The position numbers and the translations under genes are program-made. 64,000 bases of DNA from contig JAUTDP010000002.1 of the NCBI GenBank assembly GCA_033439795.1, positions 4,464,001 through 4,528,000 of the forward strand, in the 5' to 3' direction. Shown in pieces: positions 12,895 to 24,527 of the stretch. Position 1 is the stretch's first letter. Every line of letters begins with the position of its first letter. The notes beneath the pieces are model-generated. The model was given only the letters and a program-made list of their open reading frames with translations. It made no database searches and had not been told where the DNA came from. Source of the DNA: Sordaria brevicollis (taxonomy: Eukaryota; Ascomycota; Sordariomycetes; Sordariales; Sordariaceae).

Positions 12895-14611
12895 CTATCC
12901 ATGATCCGCTTCGCGTCTTGATAAGTTGTTAGGAAGACGCTCTCCAATTCTTGCATGAGTGCTACTTTTTTTGTTGAGGCGTGTGAGTGGGATCGGGAAA
13001 ACGTTATAGAAAAATCACGGGTTGTGGGTTTTGTTTTATATATATACAAACTACAACGAACGATATCGCGACGGCATGGTAATGTGTTTGATGATGACGG
13101 ATCATTTCATGCTGATGGAATATGGGAAAAGAAAGGCTGGTTGGTGGGAAAGGGGGGAAAGGGGGAAAGGAAGGGGGGGCTGGTTAACAACCTTTATGGG
13201 CTCCTTGTTATATCTATGGTTCATTTATCAATGATCTGTCTTAATGCTACTTGTATCTGTATATACTATAGCCATGGTTGGAAGGGAATGTGGTGTTTCT
13301 GTGGGACACACACACCATGTCATGGCGTTGAGTTGTTCTAATCGAGCGAGGTTTTGTCGAGGTCTCTTGTCAAGTTCCGTCTTTGATGTTATCTTCCACA
13401 TCCTATGAGAATCTGTATGATATACTGGTTAGAATATCATCTCATATACTCACAATGCTCTCGCAAGAAATAAGGTAATCAATTGCTTCCGTCTCACCGT
13501 GTCACTGTTCCCCTCTCACGGCACAGCTGTCTCACCGAGGCATCAGAGCGAAGGGGAGGGCAGAGAGGGGTGCATCTGAGGGCGTGCTTGTAACACGCAG
13601 TAACCCCAATCGAGCAATCTGATAAGCTGATAAGGAAAAAAGTTTCAAAATTTTTCTCCATGCTGTGCTTGTGTGCCTCTTCTCTTCTCCCCTGCCGAGT
13701 CTTTGGATTTCGACCAATGGGAAGGCAGGAGGCGACCCAATGAGTGGTCAGAGTGGTGCAGTGACCACCCTCTGGCTTCCCACCAATGTCCAATCTCCCC
13801 TCTGTCAAAACTCCAGCCGCAGCCCATCCATCCTTCGGAGCAGTCAGTTCTTCCGCTTGCGAGACAGCGAGAGCGAGCGAGCGTGAACAAGTTATTCCCA
13901 TCCGAACGCGGGACTTGGGGATAGTTTCAAAAAGAGGAAATCATATCTCCTCCTTCAGGTACGTCCAACGAGACGAGAAGAGAGATGAGACACTATTTAC
14001 ACCATTGCCCTTCAATCTTCATTTTTCAATTGGTCCCCTTCCATCCATCCGTTTTATTCAATTATAAACCACACTACACTACACCATCAATTGGCGTACA
14101 CCTTAACATCTTCACCACAACACTCGGGTCATCCATCGCATTGGATCCGACTTACACTGGATGGCTTCGCGTTTCCTTGTTTTTTTTTTTCTCATTTACT
14201 TGTTGTATCAAGACACCAAGTTGCAACATCGTCACCTTGATGTTATTTACTTTGGTTGTTGTTGACTCTTTCCTGTTATTATCTCATTTTTATCGCACAC
14301 TCGCTGTGTATGGTAGTTGCCCTACATGTCAACCACCACACTGCAGTATGCCTACATGTTCAAGTTCCAATGTCGATAGAAATCCCTCAATTGACCTTCC
14401 AATTCATTTACCACGGGCTTTTGCACCGCTATTTCATCCCTCTTGTTATTATCAATTCTCGTCTTAATGCTAATACTGATGATAAACCAAAAGTGACTCT
14501 TAGCCAGTCCAGCTGTCTCTTGCCGTTGTCCTTCATTGCGACCAGCGGCAACCACCACAACTTCAGATATATCATAGGTCAACAGACCATACATGATAGA
14601 CACCAGTCGCC
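12895..14611. other. 3' end of the coiled-coil gene and long leader of the zinc-cluster gene
   Basis: No gene was seen. A G-rich polypurine stretch lies at about 13146-13179. From about 13900 the sequence turns pyrimidine-rich and holds several short upstream ATG frames before the ATG at 14612, which suits a long 5' leader. Open frames up to 160 codons here have no recognisable features. Confidence 0.55.
13146..13179 (+). repeat. G-run polypurine tract
   Basis: Four or more runs of at least three G separated by AAA or GGAA spacers within 34 bases. The pattern could fold as a G-quadruplex. It lies 250 bases past the stop of the coiled-coil gene, probably in the 3' UTR or intergenic DNA. Confidence 0.6.
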
Positions 14612-17600
14612 ATGGATGAAAAGAAGCCTGATCCAGGAGCCGACGAGGTCATGACCGGCATCTCACACCCGTATCCCTCTCCCAGCGTCGAGACCACCGA
14701 TGCTCAGTTCTACCATATCTCTGCCCAAAGGGACGGCGAGATGGAGCACCAGGCTGTCCAGTCTGACGGACCAGAACAACCAGACGGTCTTCCACCTGTT
14801 ACCGATCATCAGACACAGCACGACCATCATGAAAACCACCATCTTCATGAACTTCAAGAGCTCCAAGACCCCGTCTCGCCAGAACAACACGCTCGGCCGG
14901 CACCTTCGCTAAGTACCGAAGATTTGCAGCTCGCAGCTCAGTTGACTCAGGATCTGGCTCCCGTCATAGCAGCTGCCGCGGCTTCTCATAACCAGGCACA
15001 GGAAGAGCAGTTACAGGTCCCGGTTCAGGTAGAAGTGCCTGTTCAGACCGAGGACGTGGACATGCACAATGACGCCGGCGACCCGGATCTCCAGGAACAA
15101 CTTCAGGTCCAGCTGCAAAACCATAACCATGAGCTTCAAAGCGTGATGCAGTCTCATGCTGAACAACAACAGCAGCAACAACAACAACAGCAACAAGAAC
15201 AGCAGCAGCAACAGCAGCAAGACCAAAATCGCCAACAGCAAGAGCAGCAACAACAGCAACAACAACAATCACCTCAACAGCAGTCATCTCAAACATCACA
15301 ACAGCAGCAGCCCCAGCAACAGCAACAGCAATCACAGGTTCCAGGGGTACAGACTCATCCTCACTATGTCCAGCAAATCTCTCAGATGCAACAGACTCCC
15401 GGGCCTACGCCGGGCCATCTGTCCACTCAGCTCCCTATTGACCATCTCGCAGGGCCGTACGGAGCCGCTGTTCAAGACAACACCCCTCCCCGGAAGCGCA
15501 GCAAGGTGTCCAGGGCTTGCGACGAATGCCGTCGAAAGAAGATCAAATGCGACGCCCAATCCGAAGTGTCCGACCAGCCCTGCTCCAACTGCCGTCGGTC
15601 ATCCGTCGCATGTCTCTTCAGCCGCGTGCCCCAAAAGCGCGGTCCGAGCAAAGGATACATCAAGGAGCTGGCCGACCGAATCAACACGATCGAGGGTAAA
15701 CTGACGGGTGCTGGTGCGGTGCCAGACCCCCTTGATAGAAGGAGGACGACGCCTGCTGAGGCTTTCGTCGGGTCTCCCTTAGCAGCTGGTGCCGGGGCTG
15801 GTGATGTTGACGGCATTGGCAGGAAGAGGCCATACTCGAGCATTTCCAGCGAGCCTTTTACTCCTTCTCCTGCTGCGGCTGCTGCTGCTGCACATGCTCA
15901 TGAGCGACTGGCGGGCTGGGGAGCGGAGGCGGCAAATAGGGCTCCGGAACATCGGCCGATTCGTCCCTATCACCCGACGGCTTATCCTGAGATCCATTCG
16001 GTGAATGATTTGGTGCCGAAGCCGTTGGCTATGTCGCAGAGTCCGGATGTGAATGGAGTGCAAGCGCAGGCTTCCGAGGGTGTGGCTGCTGCTGCTGATG
16101 CGGCGTCGCAGGATGGGTTGGCTAGTAATGGCATGTCTCACGAGCCGTTGGAGCAGGCTCGGGAAATTTCTGATGTTGCTTTTGAGTGGTGAGTATTATT
16201 GAATTGAGAAGAGAGAGAAGAGTGCTAACTCATTGTGATCTAGCTACCTCAACTCCGTACACCGCATCTTCCCTATACTGGCCAGCAGAAAAGACCGCGT
16301 CCACTCCATGCTTTCACAGTGTCCACCGGTCTTGCAAGAAGCCTTCTACCACGCTCTTTTTGCTATGCTTAACCCCATGCTCCCAGAGTCAGCCGGCCGC
16401 GAGAATTGCAACTCCTTGACGTCGCATGGCCTGCTTAATGAGTGGGACTCACAACCGCGCACAGTCTCGTCACCAGTCGCAGACCTCGTCTGCCTACAGA
16501 CCCTCATCATGCTCATCATCGAAGCTGACTACGGCGGTATCAGCGCCGTCAAGGGTCAACGGGGCGGTCCCAAGAAGCTTTCCTTGTTGGGTGAGGCAGT
16601 TGGTCTGGGCTACATCATGAAGTTGCACGTCGCGCCTCCTCCTGATGTCAACCCGAACATGGAACTGGATCCTGATTCTGAGAAGCACATCGCGCTGAGA
16701 GCTTGGTGGACATTAGTTGCTCTGGACCGATGGAATGCCGTGGGTACGGCGGCGCCGAGTATGATCAGCTCCGAAGTGGTGGTTACCCCCGGGTTGAGAA
16801 ACATTATGGGCGATGTTGTTTACAACTATACCAGTGAGTTGGTCCGTAGTTCCTAGAGTGCATTGGTTGCTGACAAGGACGCACAGAAATATCCTTCCTG
16901 TTGACACAGTTCATTCCCCTCTTCCTTACCCTCTCCGCGCCAACGCCCTCAGACTTTGCGGCCTTGACGACCCGAAAGCCCTTGGTTGCCTCTCTACTTA
17001 ACGCGCTGATGGAAAGTTTCCGCTGGCAGTTCCCCGCCGATCTCATCACCTCCCCATCTTCTGACCCAACATTACTCCTGGCATACTGGCACGTCCGTCT
17101 GCTAGCGGACTTGTGTTCAGGAGGGGCCAAGGCAGACTTTGCCCTCCAGGACTGCGCCAACATTGTCGGTATCCTCACTGGTAACCCAGAGCTGTTGACT
17201 CCGCTTAATCACCACTTCATCAGTCTAGTATCGCTAGCGCTACTAGAACTTGAAAAACTGGAGAGGACCAAGGATGACGCAGGCCGCTTGCTCAAGGATC
17301 TGGTGGATTTCAGGGTGGCAGCTAGTCCGTGGACCACCGTAGTAAGGGATAAGATTATGAACGTCAGCTTGGTGAACCGGGAGAGGAGTTCAACGGCTGT
17401 TGTTAATGGGAACCATAACAATACTGCTGCTGCTGCTTCGAACCAACAGTCGCATTCTGTTCAGAGCCAACTCCAGGCTGCTTTGCAAAGTCAGAGTCTA
17501 AGCCAGCCGCTACAGCAGCTCGCAGACTTGGCTACCGTGGCCGCTGGGGTGGAACAGAACGCGAACAACGACGCAAATGCGGAAAACATGGTTTCTTCTG

Positions 17601-19117
17601 CTGCTGCTGTGGCTGCTGCCGCGGCGGCTGTTGCGGCGGCTGCGGCGGCGCATCATCAGTCACAGAACGCGGGGTTGGCTTCTGTTAGTTCGGGTGGTCA
17701 GGTTATGCCGACTTCTCTTGAGCCGGAAGGGAGCGCTGGACAGCAAACTCGTGGAGAGACCAGTGCGGACATAGATATGGGAGAAGCCCATGCTACGGGA
17801 AGCAGTGAAGGACACCGTACCAATGGCGCAGAGCACGCTGAATCTGAGCCAGAACAGCAGCAGCACTTCAAGACGGAGTACAGGTCTGATGAGGAGCATG
17901 TGTTCAAGACTGAGCCTCAGCCTGAGTCTACTAGACCGGAGGATCATCACCAGTCTAGGCAACAGCAACAAGAGCCACAGCAGCATGTGTTGTCAGCAAG
18001 TCCAGTCGATGAAAACGGGATCGCTGCTGGTCCGGGGCAGACGGACACCAACACGACGGCTGCTCAGGAATCAGAACCACAATCAGCGGAGGTTGTACCT
18101 ACTCGGGAAACTGCCTCCTCTGCCACTCCAGTTGCGGATGCCGTCAATGGCACCCCCTCTACCGCTGCTGATCAAAACGGCAACAAAGAGGACGTCGTCA
18201 CCTCCAACGGTGTTACCCCCGCTAGTCAAAGCCAAGCCAGCATAGCTTCACTTGCTCTCCAGCTTGGTGCCGGCTTCGGACATCTCGGTCTGAACGCCAC
18301 CGAGATTTATGAGCAGTACCAGCGTCAACAGCAGCAACAGGAGTTGCAGCAGCAGTTGCAGAAGCAGGCGCAGCAGGCTGTTCAGCAGGCTACGAATGCT
18401 AGTCAGCAGCAGCAGTCTTCACAATCATCCCAATCCCAGCAAGGTCAGGTACAACAGCCTCAGACTCAGCAGCCACAACCGCAGGCTCAGGTTCAGGCTC
18501 AGGCTCAGCAAACCCAACAAGCTCAGCAGACCCAACAGCAAAGTCCGTCATCCCAAGACCAGCAGCAACCGCAACAATACCATCAACAGCGGTTTGAACC
18601 AAAAGAGACCCAACTGTCAGCTCCGGCTCAAATCCAGCAACAACAACCACAACAACAACCACCCCAACCCCAACCCCAACCCCAACAGCCACTATCACAA
18701 GCACACATCCAACAAGCCCAGCAACAACTGCAGCAAGTTGTTGCTAAACAGCAGCAATTGGTTCTACAGACTTTGCAGCAACATCGTCAGTCCCAAGCCC
18801 AAACACAGTCCCAGACACAGACGGCTACGGGAGCTACGGGGGCTGGTGTAAGGGGGCTGTATGAACCGGAGGTTTTCTTAAAGGCGGGGTACTTAACTTG
18901 TTTTGGTGATGAGCACCCTTTGGGACTGTCAGTATCGGATTCTGGAAACGGTGTTCATGGATCTGGTAGTGCTAGTGGGGCTGCTGCTGCTGCTGCTGCG
19001 GTTGGGAGTGGTGGTGGGAGTGGAAGTGTGAATGGGAACGGGGTTAGCAGCGGGAGTGCGGTTGCTAATGGGACTGCGAATGGAAGTGGGACGGGGAGTA
19101 ATGGGACTTCGAAGTAG
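14612..19117 (+). CDS. Gln-rich Zn2Cys6 transcription factor, Rgt1-like (3 exons)
   Basis: Exons 14612-16188, 16244-16833 and 16887-19117 (introns 16189-16243 and 16834-16886, GTGAGT donors) give about 1465 residues. A polyglutamine region spans about residues 184-245. The zinc cluster is C303-x2-C306-x6-C313-x10-C324-x2-C327-x6-C334, followed by the basic linker RVPQKRGPSKGYIKEL and a short coiled coil. The linker and cluster resemble the yeast glucose-repression regulator Rgt1, so a nuclear role in sugar or nutrient gene control is a reasonable inference but not shown. Exon 2 and early exon 3 (about residues 526-800) carry the fungal-specific middle homology region, including RAWWTLVALDRW. 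A second Gln-rich tract lies at about 1195-1370, then Ala and Gly/Ser runs. The frame stays open for 71 codons beyond the TAG at 19115-19117. Confidence 0.92.
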
Positions 19118-19333
19118 GGATTCGATGGTCCGGAAGATGAGTTTTTGGGTTTGAGGGGGGTTGTTGGTGGTGATTTGGGTAGTATGGGTATGGATGTGGA
19201 TGGGAGTACGGATGCCGGTATGGCGGCACCAGATCCAAATCCGGTGGACTTGATGCCAGTGCCCTTGAACACAGGTGTAAGTCCTGAAGAGGGTTCGGAG
19301 CTTGGAGTGCTGCTACTGCAGGCTTTTGAGTAA
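19118..19333 (+). other. In-frame open extension after the TAG of the zinc-cluster gene
   Basis: After the TAG the same frame continues for 71 sense codons to a TAA at 19331-19333. The implied tail is acidic then hydrophobic (it contains PEDEFLGLRGVVGGDLG and ends GVLLLQAFE), unlike the Gly/Ser/Asn low-complexity run just before the stop. It could be a former C-terminus cut off by a nonsense change, a readthrough extension, or chance openness in a G-rich region. No splice pair that removes the TAG and keeps frame was found by eye. Confidence 0.45.
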
Positions 19334-19591
19334 CTCATCAGACTTACTAAACCGACGACCTGTCTGTCTGACTACTAAGTTAGTAGTTCCCCAGCGTTGG
19401 TTATCAAGCATTTGTCATCCACATTATGGTACAACGGACCGGGGACGTCGTCACCTGATGTCCATGTGCGAGGAAGACATAGCAAACTGGCAGACTGGCA
19501 GGCGGGCGTCGTCAAGCAAGGAAGTCTAGATCTAGTCTAGGATAAGTTTTTGGTCTTGATTTTGTAGGATAAGGGAAGGGGTTTGTATGAT

Positions 19592-19690
19592 AAAAGAGCA
19601 AGGAAAGGAAGCAAGGAAGCAAGCAAGGAAGCAAGGAAGCAAGCAAGCAAGCAAGGAAATATACGTAGCTAGCTAGCCAGCTAGCTAGGG
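19592..19690. repeat. AAGGAAGC/AAGC microsatellite and CTAG-rich near-palindrome
   Basis: Tandem AAGGAAGC and AAGC units run to about 19655. They are followed at about 19666-19688 by a near-perfect palindrome built of TAGCTAGC units. It lies downstream of the zinc-cluster gene, probably in or near its 3' UTR. Confidence 0.7.
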
Positions 19691-22551
19691 AAGGGATGGT
19701 CATGGTCATGGTATCGAGACCACCAGTTCATAAGGTTATGGTTTCACTTATGGTAGAGGTGGATTGGCAAAAATGGTTTTTGGACTGGTTTTGTTTTTTT
19801 TTGTCTAGTCTAGGTGGGCTTTAGTTTTGGTTTTTGAGTTGGGTTCGTTTCTTCTTCTTCTTCTTCTAGATACTGTCTTATCAACAAAATTTTTCTTCTT
19901 CTTCTTCTCTTAGGGGGAGAAGTCCAACCTTCTCTGTTTCTGTCTCTGTCTCTATACTCTCATGAGAGCGGAAGATTTGCGTGTCTTGACTTTCCTGGGA
20001 GACATGACATAAGGAAGACAGATGCACTGCGTTTGAATTGATACCTACTTTCTAGTTACCTGGTATCAAATATCTGTCGATTTGCTACCTCTTTACATGC
20101 GTAGCCTTCTCTTTCTATCTTCCTAGCTACTTTTCCTACCGACCTTCTCGACTCTTCCTATCTTCTACCACCCATTCAGTCCTCCGTCCAGTCACTCATC
20201 GTGATACTGTTTCCAAATCCATATCTCTCTCGTAACCTCCTTCTATCGTCAATTCAGATCCCAAGTCTTGCGCTATAACCTGGCTTTGTGCAACTATCAG
20301 AAGAAAACTCAGTCCTCGACTCTCTTCGTGATGTGAAACAGTTTTCCATCCTGAGTTTGTTAAAGACCTTGAGTCCCAGCCTAGTTTTACAGACTGATAA
20401 TTGCGGGTTCAAATAGGTGGGCAGCAAAGTCTTCTTCGACCTTGGATATGTGTTTGGCTAAGGAACTGACTTCCCCGCTGCTTTTGCAGACCATATGTTT
20501 TCGAAGGAAATGAGAAAACGAGAGAATGAGCACCACTTAGTGAAGCCACTGGGGATGAATCATTACCTAAGGGTGTCTGGAGGAGTGAAGTGAAGGTTGG
20601 AAGAGGTTAGGGTGAAGTTTGTATGTGATAGTTCTGAGGATGTGGTAGATTGTTAGTTTGTTCAATTGCTTTTGAGTTTCGGTTTTGAGATAAACGGTTG
20701 TATACCTATGGAGGTACATTCTACGCGTTACAGATAGGTAAAGTGTGTCCGTGCTATGAAATTGTTGAAATGGCGACTGTTTACCTCAGGGTGTGTGTGT
20801 ATGGTGTTTTTTGCACCTTTCTCTACTTTCTGTGAAATCATTTATGGCATTGATCTCAGAGTGATTTCTCAACCTGCCCCCTTCCTGGGTTATCAACTAT
20901 TCGGTCAGCTCAATATCTGACGCAGATAGCTACACTAGAGGTAACTAGATCATCAATTCCATACATTGCCTTTTTGATCTTACATTCTCGTGTCCAGGCA
21001 AAAAGCTTTCTGTATACCTACGTAGGCAAGTAGTCTACCGAACTCCTCAACTCAAACCTCACCCTCTTTCGTCAAGGCTCTGCCTCACGCGTTTCAACAC
21101 TTCATCTCCATCTTCACTCCATTCATGCTATATCCCGCTACTGACCGTTCAACGCCGAGGATCCTTTTTGTTTCCTTTACGTAAACTTCGTCAAACCTGG
21201 TTTCATTCGGTATAATGATCCATTTGACTAAAGCTCGGCTTCTTGGCTGGTTGCCTCAAAGGCCATTTGAAGGGAGTTTTACGTGTTTCGATCTTTTGAC
21301 GACCACGTCCTCTGCTCGCTTTTCGTTACCTAAGTAGGTAAGTAGATCATTTCGCGGTGTGTGTCTCGAGTTAGTTCTATGACAGGCCGAAGGTTGCATA
21401 GGTATGCTCGGTGAGCCAAACCAAAAGATGGACGAAGTTATACTTGCAAGGTAGGTAGAACTCGGATGCAATGTTATAAACCAATGTCAACCTGTGACAA
21501 ATTCGTGATTGAACCTTGACAGACTCCGGGTTGGTGGGTAGAAAGGGCGGATATAGCCAGTCCAGGTTTGGATCAGCAACACCCCGATGTTACGGGCAAT
21601 TGAAGCCACCCATGCTTCTGGATGTATCTCGAAAACAAAGTCCCTTTTCACACGAGGTTTTCTTTTCCGGCAATGGCTTGGGCTAATTCACCTTGTAATG
21701 ACTACCTCGTACGTAGTCGAGTAGCCTGGTAGGTAGTGTACATGGGAGCATCTGGAGGCTTCTTGAGTAGAGGTCATACTCTTTATACTCTTTACCACAT
21801 CTTCACTTCATTCTGGACAAGTAATACATTGGTGTGTCTTCTGGAGATCTTTACTCCCATCAAACCCCACACCAGGAGGGAATGTAGAATCACAATCCAT
21901 CTCGTGGTCGAAGAAATTCAGATTCCGTAATGGCTGAGGTTTGGTCAAGGACCTTTTACGTTACCGATCGGCTGTCCTTCTTCATCCTTACAAAGTTATG
22001 GCGGTTAGAGATGAGAATAGGACTCGGCGCCTAACTATTACGTATTCACCATATTTGTTTCTTGACCATTATAGCCAGCATTGATGTCGATGACTCGGCG
22101 GTGTGTCATGTCCACCCAACGATGACATTACTTCCTTTCCTATAGTATCTACTTCTATTACACTATTTCCAATTTGTTGCCTCGCTCGCTAGTAAGGGAG
22201 ATTTTCTTCGAGGAGAATCTGGCAGTGAATGGAATGGAAACAGATGAGAGAGCGTCGGTGATCAAGGTAGATGACACAGCAAGGCAATCCGCCGAATATC
22301 ACTCCCACCGTTAGACTACAACGGAAATAGGCCGTGAAAAATCCTCCTCGTCAACCAGTTACCACCGGCATATGAACATGACTTGCAAGCACAACCAAGA
22401 ACATTCACAACGAAAAGATCACCGGAGCCCCCAAGTTCTTTCTCTCGTTCATCCCGTCATCAGTTGCCCGGAAAAAAACCAACTCCTCAAAATACCATTC
22501 TCACCCCTTCATATTTGTCAGTAGCTGGTCATGGTTAACAAAAGAGCGAGT

Positions 22552-22578
22552 GTCCAGTCCAGTTCAGTCCAGTCCAGC
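22552..22578. repeat. GTCCA cluster 1
   Basis: Tandem GTCCA units with one GTTCA variant in 27 bases. Related clusters lie at 23242-23280 and 24498-24527. Confidence 0.65.
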
Positions 22579-23241
22579 CCTCACAACTCTATACCACGTC
22601 GTTCCATGTCATGACCTTCAGTCCCGGTCCGTATTGTACAATACGGTAACCATACCGTTCCCAACCCGTAATTCCCACAACCTCCGCAGATACGAGTCAA
22701 AACTCCGTGCGGACCGTCCCTCGCCCCTTCCGTTCCCTGCCTCTTCCCTTCCCCTGCCTCCCCTGGCATTCATTTGCATCAATTCCCACCATCTTGGGAC
22801 CTCTTCGGCTTTCACTCATCCCATCTACTATGTACCAGCCATCACCACGGAATCCTTGATATTTCATAGCGACTGGTAAGTGCCGAGTGGTCTGGTTGCA
22901 TCTATTTAGTCAACACTTGAACCCCCTGACAACCAGCACCGCAGCGTACGAAGCCCGCCAAGTTTGGACCCAAGAAGTCTGAAGCCCTCTGACAATTTAG
23001 CATCGACTGGGGATAGTAGTGTAGCGTACGTAAAACCAAAAACCACAGTTCCCAGTCAAAGCCAGTCCAATAAAGTGAAAAGCAGGGCTATGCCAGCGAG
23101 CAATAGATGCCTGGGTGTATGATATCTTGCTCATCCACTTCATCCTCGTCCGCTCGCGAAGAGCTCCATTTTCTCTCTCGGCTCTTCCCATCAATCTTTT
23201 TGGCCACTCCTTGTGGGAGTTTGTTACACCTGTCTGGCAAC

Positions 23242-23280
23242 AGTCCAGCAGAAGTCCAGTCCAGTCCAGTCCGGTTCAGC
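23242..23280. repeat. GTCCA cluster 2
   Basis: Repeated GTCCA units, several directly tandem, ending with GTCCGGTTCA. Same motif as the clusters at 22552 and 24498. Confidence 0.65.
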
Positions 23281-23739
23281 TGCTCTTCTCCGTGTCTGTC
23301 CCCATCTCCCATTTGCTCGCTGTCTCCGCCTCTCCGTGTTTTTCCCGCCCACTGTGCTCTTTCCGCTTCCCGTGCCTCGGTGCCCGGGATTATAGTCCCT
23401 TAGATAATACTGCCTGTTGAGGCCGAGGATAGCTTCATGTTAGTGTAGAGAAAATACTCCGGCTTGCGAGACCGGACAGAAGGTATAGGGGCATCACGAT
23501 ATTAGTATGTATCCATCAGGCCATTCTCCCCAAACATTTATGCTTAGGGTACGGTAAACGAACGATGTCGCCCCTGAAACCAGCCAACCCGAAGTCCGGG
23601 CATCCGCGGCCCATCACGGAGGTCCGGAGGTTCGGTGGTCCTATCTCTCCTAGGGACGTATACCTAGCACATATCGATTCACGTGGTCTCTTGAGCATAG
23701 GGTATCCCTAGTCTAGCCCAAAGTAGAGAAGGGTGTGGT

Positions 23740-23890
23740 TAGGGCAGGGCAGGACAGGATAGGGCAAGGGCAACGATACATAAGAAGAAAAAAAGGAAAA
23801 GCGTAGCGAGGGCTCCAGGGCAAAAGGGCAAAGGGCAAGGGCAAGGGCAGGGTAGGGCAGGGCAGTAGGGTAGGTTTAGGGTAGGGCAGA
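23740..23890 (+). repeat. GGGCA/GGGTA degenerate G-rich tract
   Basis: Two sub-blocks of AGGGCA, AGGGTA and GGGCAA units. It resembles a degenerate telomere-like repeat but lacks the regular TTAGGG unit, so it is called simple repeat DNA. Confidence 0.6.
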
Positions 23891-24497
23891 CTTTAGCTTC
23901 AGCCCCTGGCCCCTTTCGGCCGGAACATGTTATCAGATTGAGATCCCTGTTGTGAGGAATCCATCACATCGAGATCGGACTTGGATATGTGAGTCCGGCA
24001 AGGAATTGCTTGTCTAGTTGGGCGGACGGAAGCAAAAGAAAGAAAAGGGGAAGGGGGGGAATGCTTCATCGTCGGAAACGCAAGAGTGGGTGCTGTTCTT
24101 TTCTCCGATGACCATCATTGGAATGAAGTGCTCGGCGTTAACGCTCTCTCTCTCCCCCGGGGTAAAATATTTTCATGACTCGTTCTTGCAAAGTGCAACA
24201 ACAATGTTGGGACATCGACCTCGAGCAGACAACCTTTGTCAGTTGTCTTGGTGTAGAGCGGTGTTGTTAAATTCGAAGAATAGCAACATCCTCACCTCAA
24301 GTAACTGCCGAAAGTTATCAGCTGTGCATGTCTATCACAACAACTGCCGTTGCCTCCCATTCAGCTGCCAATATCCAATCGTGTTTCCGAAATGGGCTTC
24401 AATCAAACAAAGCTTCTTTTTCCATCGCTTGGCTTCTTTTTCTAGCGCCCATCAAATGAAGGGGGTGGCGAGAAAAGAATGATGATGGACGCGTGGA

Positions 24498-24527
24498 AGT
24501 CCAGTGCAGTCCAGGGCAGTCCAGTCA
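24498..24527. repeat. GTCCA cluster 3
   Basis: Four GTCCA units within 30 bases with GTGCAGT and GGGCAGT interruptions. Confidence 0.6.

Noticed and set aside
18847..19117. Intron from GTAAGG to TAG removing the zinc-cluster stop codon
   Set aside because: The 271-nt length would change the reading frame into the following open tail, and the removed segment reads like coding sequence.
18955..19338. 127-codon minus-strand frame at the end of the zinc-cluster gene
   Set aside because: It is the antisense of the Gly/Ser/Ala-rich C-terminal coding region and has no features of its own.
23740..23890. Interstitial telomere repeat
   Set aside because: There is only one TTTAGGG-like unit; the rest is irregular GGGCA/GGGTA, so it is simple G-rich repeat DNA.
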